A program made the translations under genes and the position numbers. Under the pieces are notes generated by a model. The model ran no database searches. It was not told the DNA's origin and saw only the letters and a list, made by a program, of their open reading frames with translations. A stretch of DNA of 64,000 bases from contig CM035441.1 of assembly GCA_020310875.1 (NCBI GenBank), forward strand, positions 83,551,878-83,615,877. The letters are read 5' to 3'. Below, piece by piece: positions 1 through 10,262 of this stretch. This DNA is from Ceratopteris richardii. Its lineage: Eukaryota; Streptophyta; Polypodiopsida; Polypodiales; Pteridaceae. How positions within the stretch are numbered: the first letter of the stretch is position 1; the number at the start of each line of letters is the position of its first letter.

Positions 1-640
1 TGATGCAACCTTTGTTTGGAGGTATCCAATGGAGCTTGAATTGATGCAAGCAATCCATGGTTGAATGGTAACTGTTCATTCCTCCTTATAGGGACCCATT
101 TTAGAACTCTATGTGCCTGCGTAGAGATCACTGTTGGCCTCATCATCTTTGGATGGTTTCTTAACTTCTACATCCCTTGTGATTGAATTTTTTATTATGT
201 GGGGGCTACTGGTGCTTTTGGTTTCCAAACCCATACCCTTGTTGCCTTTCTTCTTACTATTGCCGAAGAGGTGAGTTTATCTTTTTCTGATCTTTGTGCT
301 TGGTTTGGATCCTTACTTCTCCTTGGCTTCTTTGTTGAGACTTTTTTCATGTGGGAGAGCATAGGTTGTTGTGTATGTAAGATCTTCTTGGGTACCCATG
401 TGTAATTGTCCTTGTTGAGCTACAACTAATTTCGTAGGCACCCAAATTTGTCAGATACTTTGTGGTGGAGATTGTCCTAGTTGCTTAGTTCATCTTTTGG
501 CATGATTGGCCTGCTTGGATGGGAATGGTTGTGGCAGAGCTGGTGGTTGCTCTCTTTTTTGTACCCAGATATGTTTCATGCCTGGAACTACCTTCTTCTT
601 GAATTCTCTTTTTCTATTTGATACAGCAGTTCTCTTGTAC
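1..640 (-). other. Gypsy-B tail downstream of the second protease
   Basis: This stretch lies downstream of the Gypsy-B protease-like domain on the minus strand. Short open pieces carry a repeated Trp-Val-(Pro/Gln) motif followed closely by Lys, seen near 573, 430 and 395. A comparable W-V-K-K piece follows PR2 in Gypsy-A (for example near 24700), so this is probably the degraded tail of the same protein. I see no LTR, PPT or host gene. A 68-residue plus-strand reading frame at 199-405 resembles nothing I know and is probably chance. Confidence 0.45.
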
Positions 641-1290
641 TATTTTACTTGCCTCTTTGGTTGAATTGTTGTGATTGTAGTAGTATTTGAAAGAGAAGAG
701 TTATCCACGTGTCTTTGAGATTGTTCTTCCATGATTGAGTCCTTCTTTGTTGAGACACATAAAGCCTCTTCTTTGCTAAGATTAGGCCTTGAAAAAATAA
801 GAGAATGTGTGACAATTGGATTTCTGAGCATGCAATTCTCTAATTCTAATGTAATGCATTGTTCATGTACCCAAACTTGAAGAATTTGACTCCTTAGGTT
901 TAAGTTGACTGCATGGTCATAGATCCAATCTTGGCCCAAGATAAGTGTTTTTGTAAGGTCCTCATCTCCACACACTAGCATTTTGACTGTCATTGAAACA
1001 TCTTGAAGGTAGATTGGAAGCTCCACCTCACCCAAACAAGGGGTTTCCACACCTCCTAATCTTATGAGATAGGCTTCGATGGGATTGATGTTCAATTACA
1101 GGTCTTGGTAGTATGAAAATCTAACTGCACTAGTTGCTGTACCTGAGTCAATCAATGCTCTCATAGTCCTTACATTCTTTATGTGTCTTACCTCTATGGT
1201 CACAAAGGGACATCGATGGATTATTCGAGAAGCAAGTACACTCAATGTTTGGCACATGGCCATGTGATATTGTGGAGCTTCAGGACTCAC
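640..1290 (-). pseudogene. Gypsy-B second aspartic-protease-like domain (PR2), after integrase
   Basis: The piece contains an Asp-Ser-Gly triad in the setting A-L-I-D-S-G-T (1141-1149), preceded by a beta-strand-like F-V-T-I-E-V. About 65 residues further on it has L-I-L-G-Q-D-W (near 925-945). A D-(S/T)-G triad followed by a hydrophobic-hydrophobic-Gly motif is the hallmark of retropepsins. In ordinary Ty3/Gypsy elements the protease lies before RT; here it lies after the integrase. The same placement in Gypsy-A argues that it is a real module. Broken fossil; function in the living element unknown. Confidence 0.65.
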
Positions 1291-1401
1291 ATCTAGGCCT
1301 AGTCACCTTAACTTATTTCGCCTAATGCGCTCTCTAGCCTCTAGCTGTGCTTCTTGTCGGACCCTTAACTCTTCTTCTTTTCGCTTCTTAGCAGTGTTAA
1401 G
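1291..1401 (-). pseudogene. Gypsy-B basic linker between integrase and PR2
   Basis: This Lys/Arg/Glu-rich connector joins the integrase C-terminus to the protease-like domain. Its pattern (repeated E-A and a run like E-R-I-R-R) matches the connector at the same place in Gypsy-A (Q-E-A-K-E-R-I-R-K). That match supports common descent of the whole integrase-linker-protease arrangement in the two families. Confidence 0.5.
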
Positions 1402-2480
1402 TCACATTAGCATATCCTTTGTAAGAGGTTCTTGATATAACTTGACTCGAAAACCACTAATATAGTTTGGCAAGATGTCACCTTCTAGAGTGGCCAATTG
1501 AACAACACTGCTAGTGGAAATTCTATTAATGATAATGGGTCCATATCCTCGTTTCTCTAATTTTCGGGCATGTTGCTTAAGCATATTAACCAGCACTAGA
1601 TCTCCTTCTTTCAATCCTTTATCCTTGATGTGTGCATCAAAATATGCCTTTTGTCTTTTCTTTGTAGCATAGATGCATGCTGCCACTCGTAGCCTCATCT
1701 CACCTAAGCATTCTAGATCAAAGATCATCGAGGACAACTCATGTCCATTCCAATCATGCTCTTGTGCTACTTTTAAAGCTAGGATCAAGAAGTCTAATGG
1801 TAGCACAACATTCTGTCCGAAGACCATCTGAAATGGGGTGGCATTGAGTACCATTTTGTACGCAACTCGGTAGGCCCAAAACAGCATGATGCAGTTGTTT
1901 GTCCCAATCAGAGTGTTTATTATTTACTAGTTTTGTCAATTATATTGCATAGGATCTTATTTGTGCCCTCGGCTTGTCCGTTAGCTTGGGGATGATAGGG
2001 GGAAAAATTCTTATGTATCACCAAGAATTCTTGGAGAAGATTTTCAATGACCTCGTTCAAGAAGTGTGTGCCTCTATCACTTACTAACTCGATGGGTAAC
2101 CCGTATCTAGTGAACACATTCTCGAATAAGAACTTAGCCATTGTTTGAGCATCATTCTTTGTGGTGGCTTTTACTTCCACCCACTTTGTAAGGTAATATG
2201 TGGCTACAATAATGTACTCTGCATGGGAGTTTCTAGCTGGGGGGTTAATAGGACCTATAAAGTCTATACCCCACTTTGAGAATGCACGTCCTCCCATCAT
2301 TGGTCTCAAGGGCATCTCGTCCTTTCTGATCAGATATTGTGCACATTGGCATGTGTCACATTTCTTCACATAGGTATATGCATCCATATGAAGAGTTGGC
2401 CACCAAAGTCCTGATAATAGAATGTTCTTAATTACTCAATCAGGACCAAAGTGTCCACTTGCAACACCACTATGCGCAAT
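1402..2480 (-). pseudogene. Gypsy-B integrase with second HHCC module
   Basis: Integrase inserts the DNA copy into the chromosome. In order on the minus strand: a zinc-binding module with H-x6-H near 2440-2480 and C-D-T-C-Q near 2349-2365 with W-W-P-T between them; a core with G-I-D-F-I-G-P, then S-D-R-G-T-H-F, then Y-H-P-Q-A-N-G-Q-A-E, the three regions of the D,D-35-E active site; and a C-terminal domain with a G-Y-G-P motif and the closing I-S-G-F-R-V-K. The Gypsy-A integrase ends in a similar way (I-S-G-C-R-I-K). Broken fossil with several breaks. Confidence 0.85.
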
Positions 2481-2689
2481 TTCTAAGACTTTCAAATAGT
2501 CTGATTCATGAATGCATAGTCTTAAGTAACCATCTTTGCCTCTTCAATATAGGTTGTCTCTAACTAAGGCATATTCCTATGCCTCTTGCTCCATGCTTCG
2601 TTTTCTTGCTAGGCTAGCCTCACTGGGTAGTGTTCCCGATCTCATAATTCTACCAATGGAGCACTCAAACCTGGAATTAAGGATATATG

Positions 2690-2900
2690 ATAAAGCGTAG
2701 CATGCTCCACTGGTGGTCTCTTCTGGCACACTAGAAAATTCTTAATCCACTCATGTATTTATTTTTCCATACTAGGACAATACACTCCTAAACATTTTAG
2801 ATTCTACAATGTTCATTGTTTAGAATATTGATTTCCTAGCAGTCCTTCATGGGCTTGTTGCAACAAACTACTATGTTCATCGTCCTTGACACAACAAGCT
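2690..2900 (-). pseudogene. Gypsy-B first HHCC-like module (degraded)
   Basis: Between RNase H and the true integrase zinc module lies another stretch of the same design. It has a M-Y-K-Q start, a G-V-L-x-C-C-V strand, an A-H-E-G-L-L-G-N helix and an ending F-L-V-C-Q. It aligns by eye with the first HHCC module of Gypsy-A, for example at 7879-8004. It is more degraded than the second module. Identification rests on pattern and position, so confidence is moderate. Confidence 0.5.
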
Positions 2901-3661
2901 AATACACCCTCTACATCTTGTTTGTACATGCTTCCTACCAATATTTGATAGTTTTGTGATTTTACAATTTCTTCTTTGTTTGTTTTCACATTCTTATTTG
3001 TTGATCCGAAGGTTAGGACAAGTACCAAATTATTTGCCCATTTAGGAACAACGTCTAAATTGAACAGATAGGCCTCAAGTAGTTCATCAGACACTCCTTG
3101 TGGTGGCTCTCTTGAAGTGATGTGAGAAAGATGATCCGCTCCGAGGTGGGTCCTACCTTTCCTAAAAACCACTTCAAAGTCATATTCCATTAGTAAGAGG
3201 AACCATCTTACTAAGTGTCTTGTATTGCAAGGTTTATTGATCAAATATAATAAGCCTTGATGGTCAGTGAAAAACTGGAACTTGTTGGCCAATAGATAGT
3301 GTCTAAACTTCTTCACAACATATACCATGCCTAAGCCTTCTCTTTCAATTGTTGTATGGTTTCGTTCAACTGCGTTTAGCTGTCTACTAGCATATGCTAT
3401 AGGTAGATCGAGATTTCTTGCACCTGTGGGTTGTGCTAGCACACATCCTATCGCATGATTGGAGGCATCTACATGGACATGGAATGGTTTATTCCAATCA
3501 AGATTGTTCAATATTGGTGTTGTGCACAAACGTCTCTTCAGCTCATTGAAGGAATTTTTGCATTTGTCGTTCCACTCTAAATTTTTCAACAAGGCGTAAA
3601 GAGGTTTAGCTATGATTGCATACATGTGGATAAACCTTCGATAATATCCATAATGTCCCAT
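2900..3661 (-). pseudogene. Gypsy-B end of reverse transcriptase and RNase H
   Basis: The piece opens with the end of the RT region (G-H-Y-G-Y-Y-R-R-F-I, then A-K-P-L-Y-A-L-L). RNase H follows, with H-V-H-V-D-A-S-N-H-A-I-G-C-V-L (around 3430-3490), then Y-T/H-T-T-I-E-R-E-G and F-T-D-H-Q-G-L-L-Y-L. RNase H removes the RNA strand during cDNA synthesis. The usual RT palm motifs are not present because homology ends near 3700. Its length and motifs are typical of Ty3/Gypsy. Confidence 0.85.
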
Positions 3662-3700
3662 AAAGTCTTGTACCTCTTTAATGTTGTTGAAATGATTTCA

Positions 3701-4525
3701 TCCTTCAAATTGACATATAGGAAAATTAAAGATTTTTACTTTCTGAGCAGTTATCTCTGAAATCTCAAAACACCTTTGATAATTTTTTTCTGATGTGATT
3801 AACCTCTCTCTAGTATCTGTAGGCAGCAACACTATGAAGATGTAAACTGTTTAGACCTCGTCATATGAATTATTTATGTTTATGAATTCTTATGTAATTG
3901 AATAAAAATGACCTCTAAAAATAAGCATTTATGAATGTGTATGCATGGGTATATTGAGCATGTGCCTATGATCATGTACATGCATTGAGATAAGATGCAT
4001 AAATACTTGTGTTATGTGTACTTATATAGCATTTTCTTAAGGAACCTACGAATACTTGGAACCTTAGAATATCTATATATGGCTTTCCCCAATGGAACCT
4101 TAGTGTGCCTATATGACATTTTTATATGTGATACCTAAACTTAAGGTATTTTTATATGTACCACCTATATTTATTGCATCTTCTTATGAAACCTTAGATT
4201 ACCTATAACAATACTAACTGTGCATTAATATATAATTAAGTAATGATTACGAGTATGAATTAATATATAATTAATTGAATATTATGCGTAAGGTATTAGA
4301 AGAAAAAGTAAAATGTGCAATTAAACAAAAAAAGAAATAAATAAAATTAAGTTTGCGATGTGCAAGAAAGTAGTTAAAGTCAAAGCATGATGTATAAGTG
4401 AACTAGTTAAGGTAAATAAGAAAAGAATGATGTATAAGAGATCTGGTTAAAGTAAGTAAAAAAAGAGTGGTTGTGCATGTAACTAGAAGTATGCATAAAG
4501 ATATTTTTTGTCAGTGGTAAGTGGT
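3701..4525. other. A+T-rich spacer without genes
   Basis: About 0.8 kb separates Gypsy-B from Gypsy-A. It has no reading frame that resembles a known protein and no tRNA. Several imperfect short motifs recur at 4040-4200, variants of G-A-A-C-C-T-T-A-G followed by C-T-A-T-A-T. A 40-bp tandem repeat lies at 4387-4466. It may be a degraded LTR or leader of one of the neighbours, but I see no LTR ends. Confidence 0.5.
4387..4466. repeat. 40-bp tandem repeat, two units
   Basis: Two adjacent 40-bp units (4387-4426 and 4427-4466) both begin ATGATGTATAAG and match at about 34 of 40 bases. A shorter, more diverged unit may precede them from about 4356. No known element family is evident. Confidence 0.75.
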
Positions 4526-5220
4526 ACAGAAACAGAAGTAAATCAGAGAATAGAGGAGGTACTCTTTGATCTAGGTCATAATGAAGAGCCCACACATACA
4601 GGTAATCAGGAAAGTGAAGTAGAAAAAGATTTTATGGATATAGATGAACAGGAGATGGAAGTAAAAGAGCAGCAACTGAATGATCAAATAGGGAATCAAG
4701 TGGAGAATGAATCAACATTGATACAGGAAAATGAAGTACAGAAAGAGGAATTACAAGTTATTCAACAGAAACAAAAGAAACTCAAACAATAGCCAACAAC
4801 AAAATACACAGACACAATATGAGGTAAAAATTTCAAAAAGCTTGGAAACTCTAATAGAAGCATACAAAGGTAGAATTCAAGATGGACCAAATCCTACAGA
4901 TCATGTGTTGGTCTATCCAATGCCAGATATAGAGGATGAGAGAATGCAGAGGTGTTAACAAATCATACAGGAAGCAATTGAAGGGATAGACAATCATCAA
5001 AAAACAATTGAAGAGTCAGATGCAACAAAAATCAGGAAATATTTAGTTCAGGAAGAAAATTCACAAATAACCTTCCAAATCAATCTAGAGAAACACTGTA
5101 CAATTCTATATCAAACCACAATGGAAGAGTTAGTAAAACAAAATCCTCATTTACAACATAATATGAAAAATTGGGAAACAAAGTCAAAGTGCCTAGATCC
5201 ACAACAACAAGAAATGGTTA
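4525..5220 (+). pseudogene. Gypsy-A1 ORF-N tail and pre-protease spacer
   Basis: An acidic, Gln/Glu/Lys-rich low-complexity stretch contains F-M-D-I-D-E-Q-E-M-E-V and ends in a Q-Q-K-Q-K run. A spacer with H-V-L-V-Y-P-M-P-D-I-E follows and leads to PR1. The acidic stretch is nearly the same as the middle of ORF-X (for example 61110-61285). The switch from ORF-N to the pre-protease spacer near 4790 is the same one as in A5 near 53120. There is no CCHC knuckle, so a Gag role is only inferred from position. Confidence 0.65.
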
Positions 5221-5880
5221 GATAGTGGATCCGGAGTGGCAATCATGACTAAACAAACTTGGGAGAAATGGGGAAAGAATGAGTTGATACCTACCAAAAT
5301 GAGATTACAACTTGCAGACGGACACATAGAAATACCTCTAGGAATTTGGTAAAAGGTGATTGTGGAAATATGTGGGATAGAAATAGAGCATGCTTTTGCC
5401 ATAGTTGAATTTCCACAACCTACCTCCTATGAAATCATCCTAGGTAGGCCATTTATGAGACAAATGCAAATTGTGCAAGATTGGGGTAGAGATTGCCTAT
5501 ATCTTCAAAGTAAAGGAATGGTAACTAGAGTAAATTTAAGAAATGGGAAATATTGTGATATGTCCCCTCAGAATGGTTCAAAGTTCATCAAAATCAAGAA
5601 TCAAGTGAAGAATCTGGAAGTGAAGATCGGAATGAGAAAGAATTATCAATTTGGAAGTGTAATGTGATAAGGAATCATATACATAAAAGAAGGTTGCTAA
5701 GAAAAGAGGATTTCCGAGGAGAAAGGAAGTCAAAAGATGAAAGTTACATTCCACAAAAATTTGAAGATGAAGAATTTGAGCCTTATGGATGGAATCAGAG
5801 TTTGACTACAATGGATTTGGCCAATGATGAATATGTGGAGTCAAATTTCAAAATGAAGAGGGATATGATATTTTTAATTT
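5221..5880 (+). pseudogene. Gypsy-A1 first protease (PR1)
   Basis: An aspartic protease of retropepsin type, which would cut the element's polyprotein. D-S-G lies at 5221-5229, followed by S-G-V-A-I-M-T-K-Q-T-W. The second hallmark, E-I-I-L-G-R-P-F, lies near 5430-5455, and a conserved M-Q-I-V-Q-D-W-G follows. The domain lies before RT, the normal place in Ty3/Gypsy. A charged linker to RT follows. Broken fossil. Confidence 0.85.
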
Positions 5881-6279
5881 AGGAATACAAATGATAAAGG
5901 TGTCAAAAGCAGAGGAGAATTTGAAAGAAGAGATAATGTTAAATACTCAAAAACCACAATTTCTAGAAGAAGTGGAGGCTAGAGATGCTATATAAGACAA
6001 AATCTCAAGATAGAAAATGTATACACAAAGAAATGGAGAAAAAACAAAAATCTAAAAAAAACAAAAAGATTAAGGAAGAGGACCAACAATTTGATGTACC
6101 TTCAAACTTCAAGACCTATGAAGTAGAAGACATATTACTTTTAAAAATGAAACCAAAAAGGGATAAGAAAAAGGAAGAGTCTTATGACAATGAAGAACAG
6201 ACTAAGAAGGTGGTGATTACTCAAGAAGAGGGGGAAGATAGGCACATTGTCATCGCTAATGACATGACAAATCAAGAAG
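5881..6279 (+). pseudogene. Gypsy-A1 charged linker before RT
   Basis: This Lys/Glu-rich segment, with repeated K-K and E-E runs, connects PR1 to RT and recurs in A3 and A5. It has no recognisable fold or motif, and its composition suggests a flexible linker. Confidence 0.6.
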
Positions 6280-7010
6280 AGGAAGCATTGATAAATTTGG
6301 CTAAAACTTATAGGGATGTGTTTGCTTACACTTATAAGGATTTGAAAGGAATTGATCCTAAAATTTGTGAACATAAGATTCCTATTACTCCTGATGTGAA
6401 ACCTAGCAAACAAAGACACTATACATTTAATGACAAATACTCTGCTAAAATAAAGGAGGAGATTGACAAATTACTGGCTGCCAAATTCATCTATGAAATT
6501 GAGTACACAGAGTGGATATCGCCTATGTTTGTGGTACCTAAAAAGAATGGGAAACTCAAGGTATGTATTAATTTGAAAAAAGTTAATGCATTAACTATAA
6601 GAGATAGCTATCCATTACCAATAACAGACCATCTCTTAGAAAGGGTTGCAGGCAAGGAGGTCTATAGTTTTTTGGATGGTTTTTCAGGATATACTCAGGT
6701 GCCTATAGCTTTGGAAGACCAACATAAAATTGCCTTTTCCACAGAGTGGGGAATATATGCATTCAGGGTTATGCCTTTTGGTTTAACCAATGCTCCAACA
6801 ACCTTTCAAAGGTTGATGTGCCACATATTCAAATAATTTCTTAGAAACATAATGGAAATTTATGTTGATGATCTTTGCACTTTTTCATTAAAAAGACAAG
6901 ATCATTTGAAAGATATGGAGAATATATTCAAGAAATTTTGAACATACAGAGTATGTTTAAATCCTTAGAAATGTGTGTTTTTTGTGAGGCAAGGGAGAAT
7001 GTTAGGTGAC
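6280..7010 (+). pseudogene. Gypsy-A1 reverse transcriptase
   Basis: RT copies the element's RNA into DNA. Motifs in order: W-I-S-P-M-F-V-V-P-K-K (fingers), V-C-I-N-L-K-K-V-N, Y-P-L-P, F-L-D-G-F-S-G-Y (palm, first catalytic Asp), M-P-F-G-L-T-N-A-P, and the catalytic Y-V-D-D at 6861-6872. The F-L-D-G-F/Y-S-G-Y form resembles non-chromovirus plant Gypsy RTs (Tat/Athila-like) from memory. The lineage needs a tree. Broken fossil. Confidence 0.92.
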
Positions 7011-7680
7011 ATAGTTTCTAGAAATGGAAGTTCAACTGATGAGAGAAAAATTAAGGCCATAGAGGATCTACCAAAACCGACAAATGTAAAAGAACTTCAA
7101 ACTTTTATGGGACGTTGTGGATATTGTAGAAAATTTTTACACAAGTTTGCAGATATTACAAAACCTCTGTATGCATTAATTACAAAATTTGAATGGACCA
7201 CAGAATGTGACCAAGCCTTTGAGATTTTAAAAACTTGTCTAGTGATAGAACCTATTCTAAAAACCCCAGAGTGGAAACAAATTTTTCATGTTCATGTTGA
7301 TGCTTCAAATTTTGCTTTAGGATGTGTTTTGGCACAACCAATAGAAGGAAGCAAATTAGACTTTCCAATTGCTTATGCTAGCAGGCAATTGAATTTAGCT
7401 GAAAGAAATTATACAACCACTAAAAGGGAAGGATTGGGAATGATATTTGTTGTAAAGAAGTACAGACATTATCTTTTAGCCAACAAGTTTAAATTCTTTG
7501 TGGATCACCAAGCCTTACTTTACTTGGTGAACAAACCATGTCGCACGGGTAGGATAGGCAGATGGTTCCTACTATTAATGGAATTTGAGTTTGAGGTAGT
7601 GGTCAGACAAGGGAAAACTCATTTAAGAGCACATCATTTGTCTAGGATACAAACCGGAGAGCCAAACTCACCTTTAGATG
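7011..7680 (+). pseudogene. Gypsy-A1 RT connection and RNase H
   Basis: The RT thumb/connection (F-M-G-R-C-G-Y, K-P-L-Y-A-L-I) is followed by RNase H. RNase H motifs are H-V-H-V-D-A-S-N-F-A-L-G-C-V-L near 7290-7335, Y-A-S-R-Q-L-N, Y-T-T-T-K-R-E-G-L-G, F-F-V-D-H-Q-A-L and L-R-A-H-H-L-S-R. A single RNase H is present; I see no second, archaeal-type copy like that described for Tat elements. Confidence 0.9.
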
Positions 7681-7689
7681 ATGAATTAC

Positions 7690-8030
7690 CAGATGCATAT
7701 CTGTTCAAAATAGAAAGTATTCCTGATTGGGCAATGACTTTGGTGCCTTTGTTAACCATGGGGATTACAAAGTAGGAACTTTGTATTACTAGCTGGGCAC
7801 TTGTATCATATAAATCATATTGGTATACTGGAATACTGTACTCCAGAAGATGAGCAGCACGAATATATAAGAAAAGCGCATTGTTGGAATCCATGTACTC
7901 ATGCTTCCATGGTGGTCACTTTAAACAATCTCAATAAAATGGATGTACATTGGCCTACAAAGATTCAAGATGTGGAGAAATATGTTTCCAATTGTCTTAA
8001 ATGCCAATCTTTGCAAAATTCAAAAATTAC
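7690..8030 (+). pseudogene. Gypsy-A1 first HHCC zinc module
   Basis: An extra integrase-type zinc-binding module lies ahead of the usual one. Its pattern is H-x6-H-x30-C-x2-C at 7879-8004, with W-P at the same place as in the usual module. It starts with a strand pair (H-L-Y-H-I ... G-I-L-E-Y-C-T-P-E-D) that also recurs at the start of the second module (Q-L-Y-K-K ... G-Y-L-R-I-C-V-P-E-D). This repeated design marks a tandem duplication of about 125 residues. The function of the extra copy is unknown. Confidence 0.75.
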
Positions 8031-9266
8031 AACTTTGTACTGGTTCCAAAAAAATCTAGATCGGAGTACACACATAATTGAGAAGTTAAGAAGAAATAAA
8101 CCATTACAGCCAGTAAAAGTTAGTGCAGACTCTAGAAGTTTAGAGACAATCTTTGAGGAGTATCAATTGATAGGAGACCAATTGTATAAGAAAGGAATGG
8201 ATGGATATCTAAGAATATGTGTTCCTGAAGATAAGTAAAAGGACTGTGAAACTCATTTTATGTTCTGGTTTCTTGTGGCCAACTCTTTTTCCTGATGCAA
8301 GAATATATGAAAAAAGGTGTGACATTTGTCAAAGATCAAATCAACCAAGTAAAAGAGATGATATGCCATTAGTGCCACTTATTTCAGCAAGAGTATTTAG
8401 CAAGTGGGGATTAGATTTCATTGGACCTATCCATCCTCGTGCAAGACATTCTCATGTTGAATATATACTTGTGGCTACAAATTACCTGACCAAATGGGCA
8501 GAGACTAAGGCTACAAAAAGAATTGATGCTCAAACCACTGCACGATTTCTTTACGAAAATATTATCATCAGATTTGGATTACCAATTGAATTGGTACGTG
8601 ATAGGGGGACTCATTTTATAAACCAAGTAATTGAAAATATAACTAAGTATTTCATGATTAATCATAGAAAGTCAGCCCCTTATCATCCACAAGCAAATGG
8701 ATTAGCAAAAAGCACTTATAAAGTGCTTTGTACTGTTTTGTCAAAATTAGTAAATACAAATAGGAATGATTGGGATTTACAACTTAATCATGTCCTATGG
8801 GCATATAGAGTGGCATACAAACTGCTATTGGAACAACACCATTTAATTTGGTCTATGGACAAAATGCAGTCTTGCCATTAGAATTTCTCATACCAACATT
8901 AAAGGTGGGGGATCAATTCAAGTGGACTGGACATGAATTATCTGAAAGAGTGGTGGAATTGGAAAAACTTGGAGCTTCAAGACTTCAAGCAATTATGAGC
9001 ATATATGCAGATAAAAGGATGCAAAAGCATATCATGATGTTCATATTAAAGAAAAGGATCTGCAAGTGGGAGATCTAGTTTTGTCATATACCTTGAAAGA
9101 AGATAAAAAAAAAATTCAGAAGAAAGGACATGGGCCTTATATTATCAACCAAATCAGCAATAGTGGAGTTGTCCAATTAGCTACTATAGATGGAGAAATC
9201 ATGCCTAATTTCATAAGTGGATGTAGAATAAAAAGGTATGATCTTCCATTAACTACTCTTGAATAG
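8031..9266 (+). pseudogene. Gypsy-A1 integrase
   Basis: Contains part of the second HHCC module (Y-E-K-R-C-D-I-C-Q near 8310-8335). The core has L-D-F-I-G-P-I-H-P, Y-L-T-K-W-A-E, D-R-G-T-H-F-I-N-Q and Y-H-P-Q-A-N-G-L. The C-terminal domain has a G-H-G-P-Y motif (the GPY/F region) and ends in F-I-S-G-C-R-I-K-R-Y-D-L-P-L-T. No chromodomain follows. Broken fossil with several breaks. Confidence 0.9.
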
Positions 9267-10262
9267 AGAAGAATACATCAAGCTCAAAGCAGGAAAAAAG
9301 AAGAAGAAAAAATCAGATATTAAGCTCAACAAGAAGCAAAGGAAAGAATTAGGAAATCTAAAGAGATTAGAGAAGTTTTCTTATGTGAAACACCTTCAGG
9401 GGTGGTGAGGGAGCATTTTCTTGTCATAACAATGAATTTTCATAATGAGAAAATCAAGGTTTTGTTAGATTCAGGTGCACAAGTCAATTTCATAAGTTCT
9501 GGATTGTTAAACAAATTAAAGGTAAAGAGGAATAGAACCAAAACATTTATCAAAACACTAGATGGACAGATAATACAAAGTTTATCTTCACAATCTATTG
9601 AAGTTAAGTTTAATGAAGAAAATATGAAAATAGACTATGAAGAATGGCTTGATCATATGATGACTGAGAAAATGATCTTAGGAAAACCTTAGATGAGGCA
9701 AGGTAAAGTAATTTTGATTTTGAAAAGATGAAGCTTAATTTGAAAGTAAATGATAAAAGGTTTTTAATGTTTTTGTTGAGTAATGAAGAACAGGGAATTC
9801 AACAGGAAATCTATGACTTGGAATTGGAAAGATTTACCTTTCTAGTAGAAGATACAAAGGACTCACAGAAAGAACTTCTCCATGATCAAATCAAATTCAG
9901 AGAAAAATAGAAGGAAATTGAAGAAATGAAATCTGTCGGAAAAACAGTTAAAAGATGGAGATTAAGAAATAACGAGAAAAATCTAGACATAAGAATAGAA
10001 TGGATGTGGAGACCTAAGACATCTAAGCATTGCTTATGAAAAGAAGACTGTTTGACTCCAAAGGCAGAACCATCAGAAATCAAGTATTACTGGGTGAAAA
10101 AATCAGATCTGCTTCAATTGACAGAAAACAAGGACAAATATACTGAAACACTCCAAAAGCATGAAGAATCATAGGCAAAGGAAAGTGCAATATCATCATC
10201 AGATACACACTTGGGATTCTAACTTAAATCCTCAGAATTACATCATAATGGATTCATGACAT
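9267..10262 (+). pseudogene. Gypsy-A1 second protease-like domain (PR2) and tail
   Basis: A basic connector (Q-E-A-K-E-R-I-R-K) leads to V-V-R-E-H, then I-T-M-N-F-H-N-E-K-I-K-V-L-L-D-S-G (triad at 9468-9476), and then M-I-L-G-K-P near 9670-9690. These are the two hallmarks of a retropepsin fold, spaced about 70 residues apart as expected. It lies after the integrase, and PR1 at 5221 is a separate sequence in the same element. A charged tail with Y-Y-W-V-K-K follows. Broken fossil; role unknown. Confidence 0.75.

Larger units (their letters stand above)
1..3700 (-). mobile_element. Ty3/Gypsy family B remnant (no LTR in window)
   Basis: Reading leftwards from about 3700, this remnant holds the end of RT, RNase H, two HHCC-like zinc modules, an integrase core with its C-terminal domain, and a protease-like domain after the integrase. 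The order matches Gypsy-A further right, but the proteins are clearly diverged, so I treat it as a separate, related family. The right end stops abruptly near 3700 where RT homology ceases, and the left end runs off the window. It carries many breaks and is an old fossil. Lineage within Ty3/Gypsy is uncertain; no chromodomain is visible after the integrase. Confidence 0.85.

Noticed and set aside
199-405. 68-residue plus-strand reading frame
   Set aside because: No recognisable domain, antisense to the Gypsy-B tail, and not repeated elsewhere.
7011-7680. A dual RNase H as described for Tat-type Gypsy elements
   Set aside because: Only one RNase H motif set is found; the extra sequence before the integrase matches an HHCC zinc module instead.
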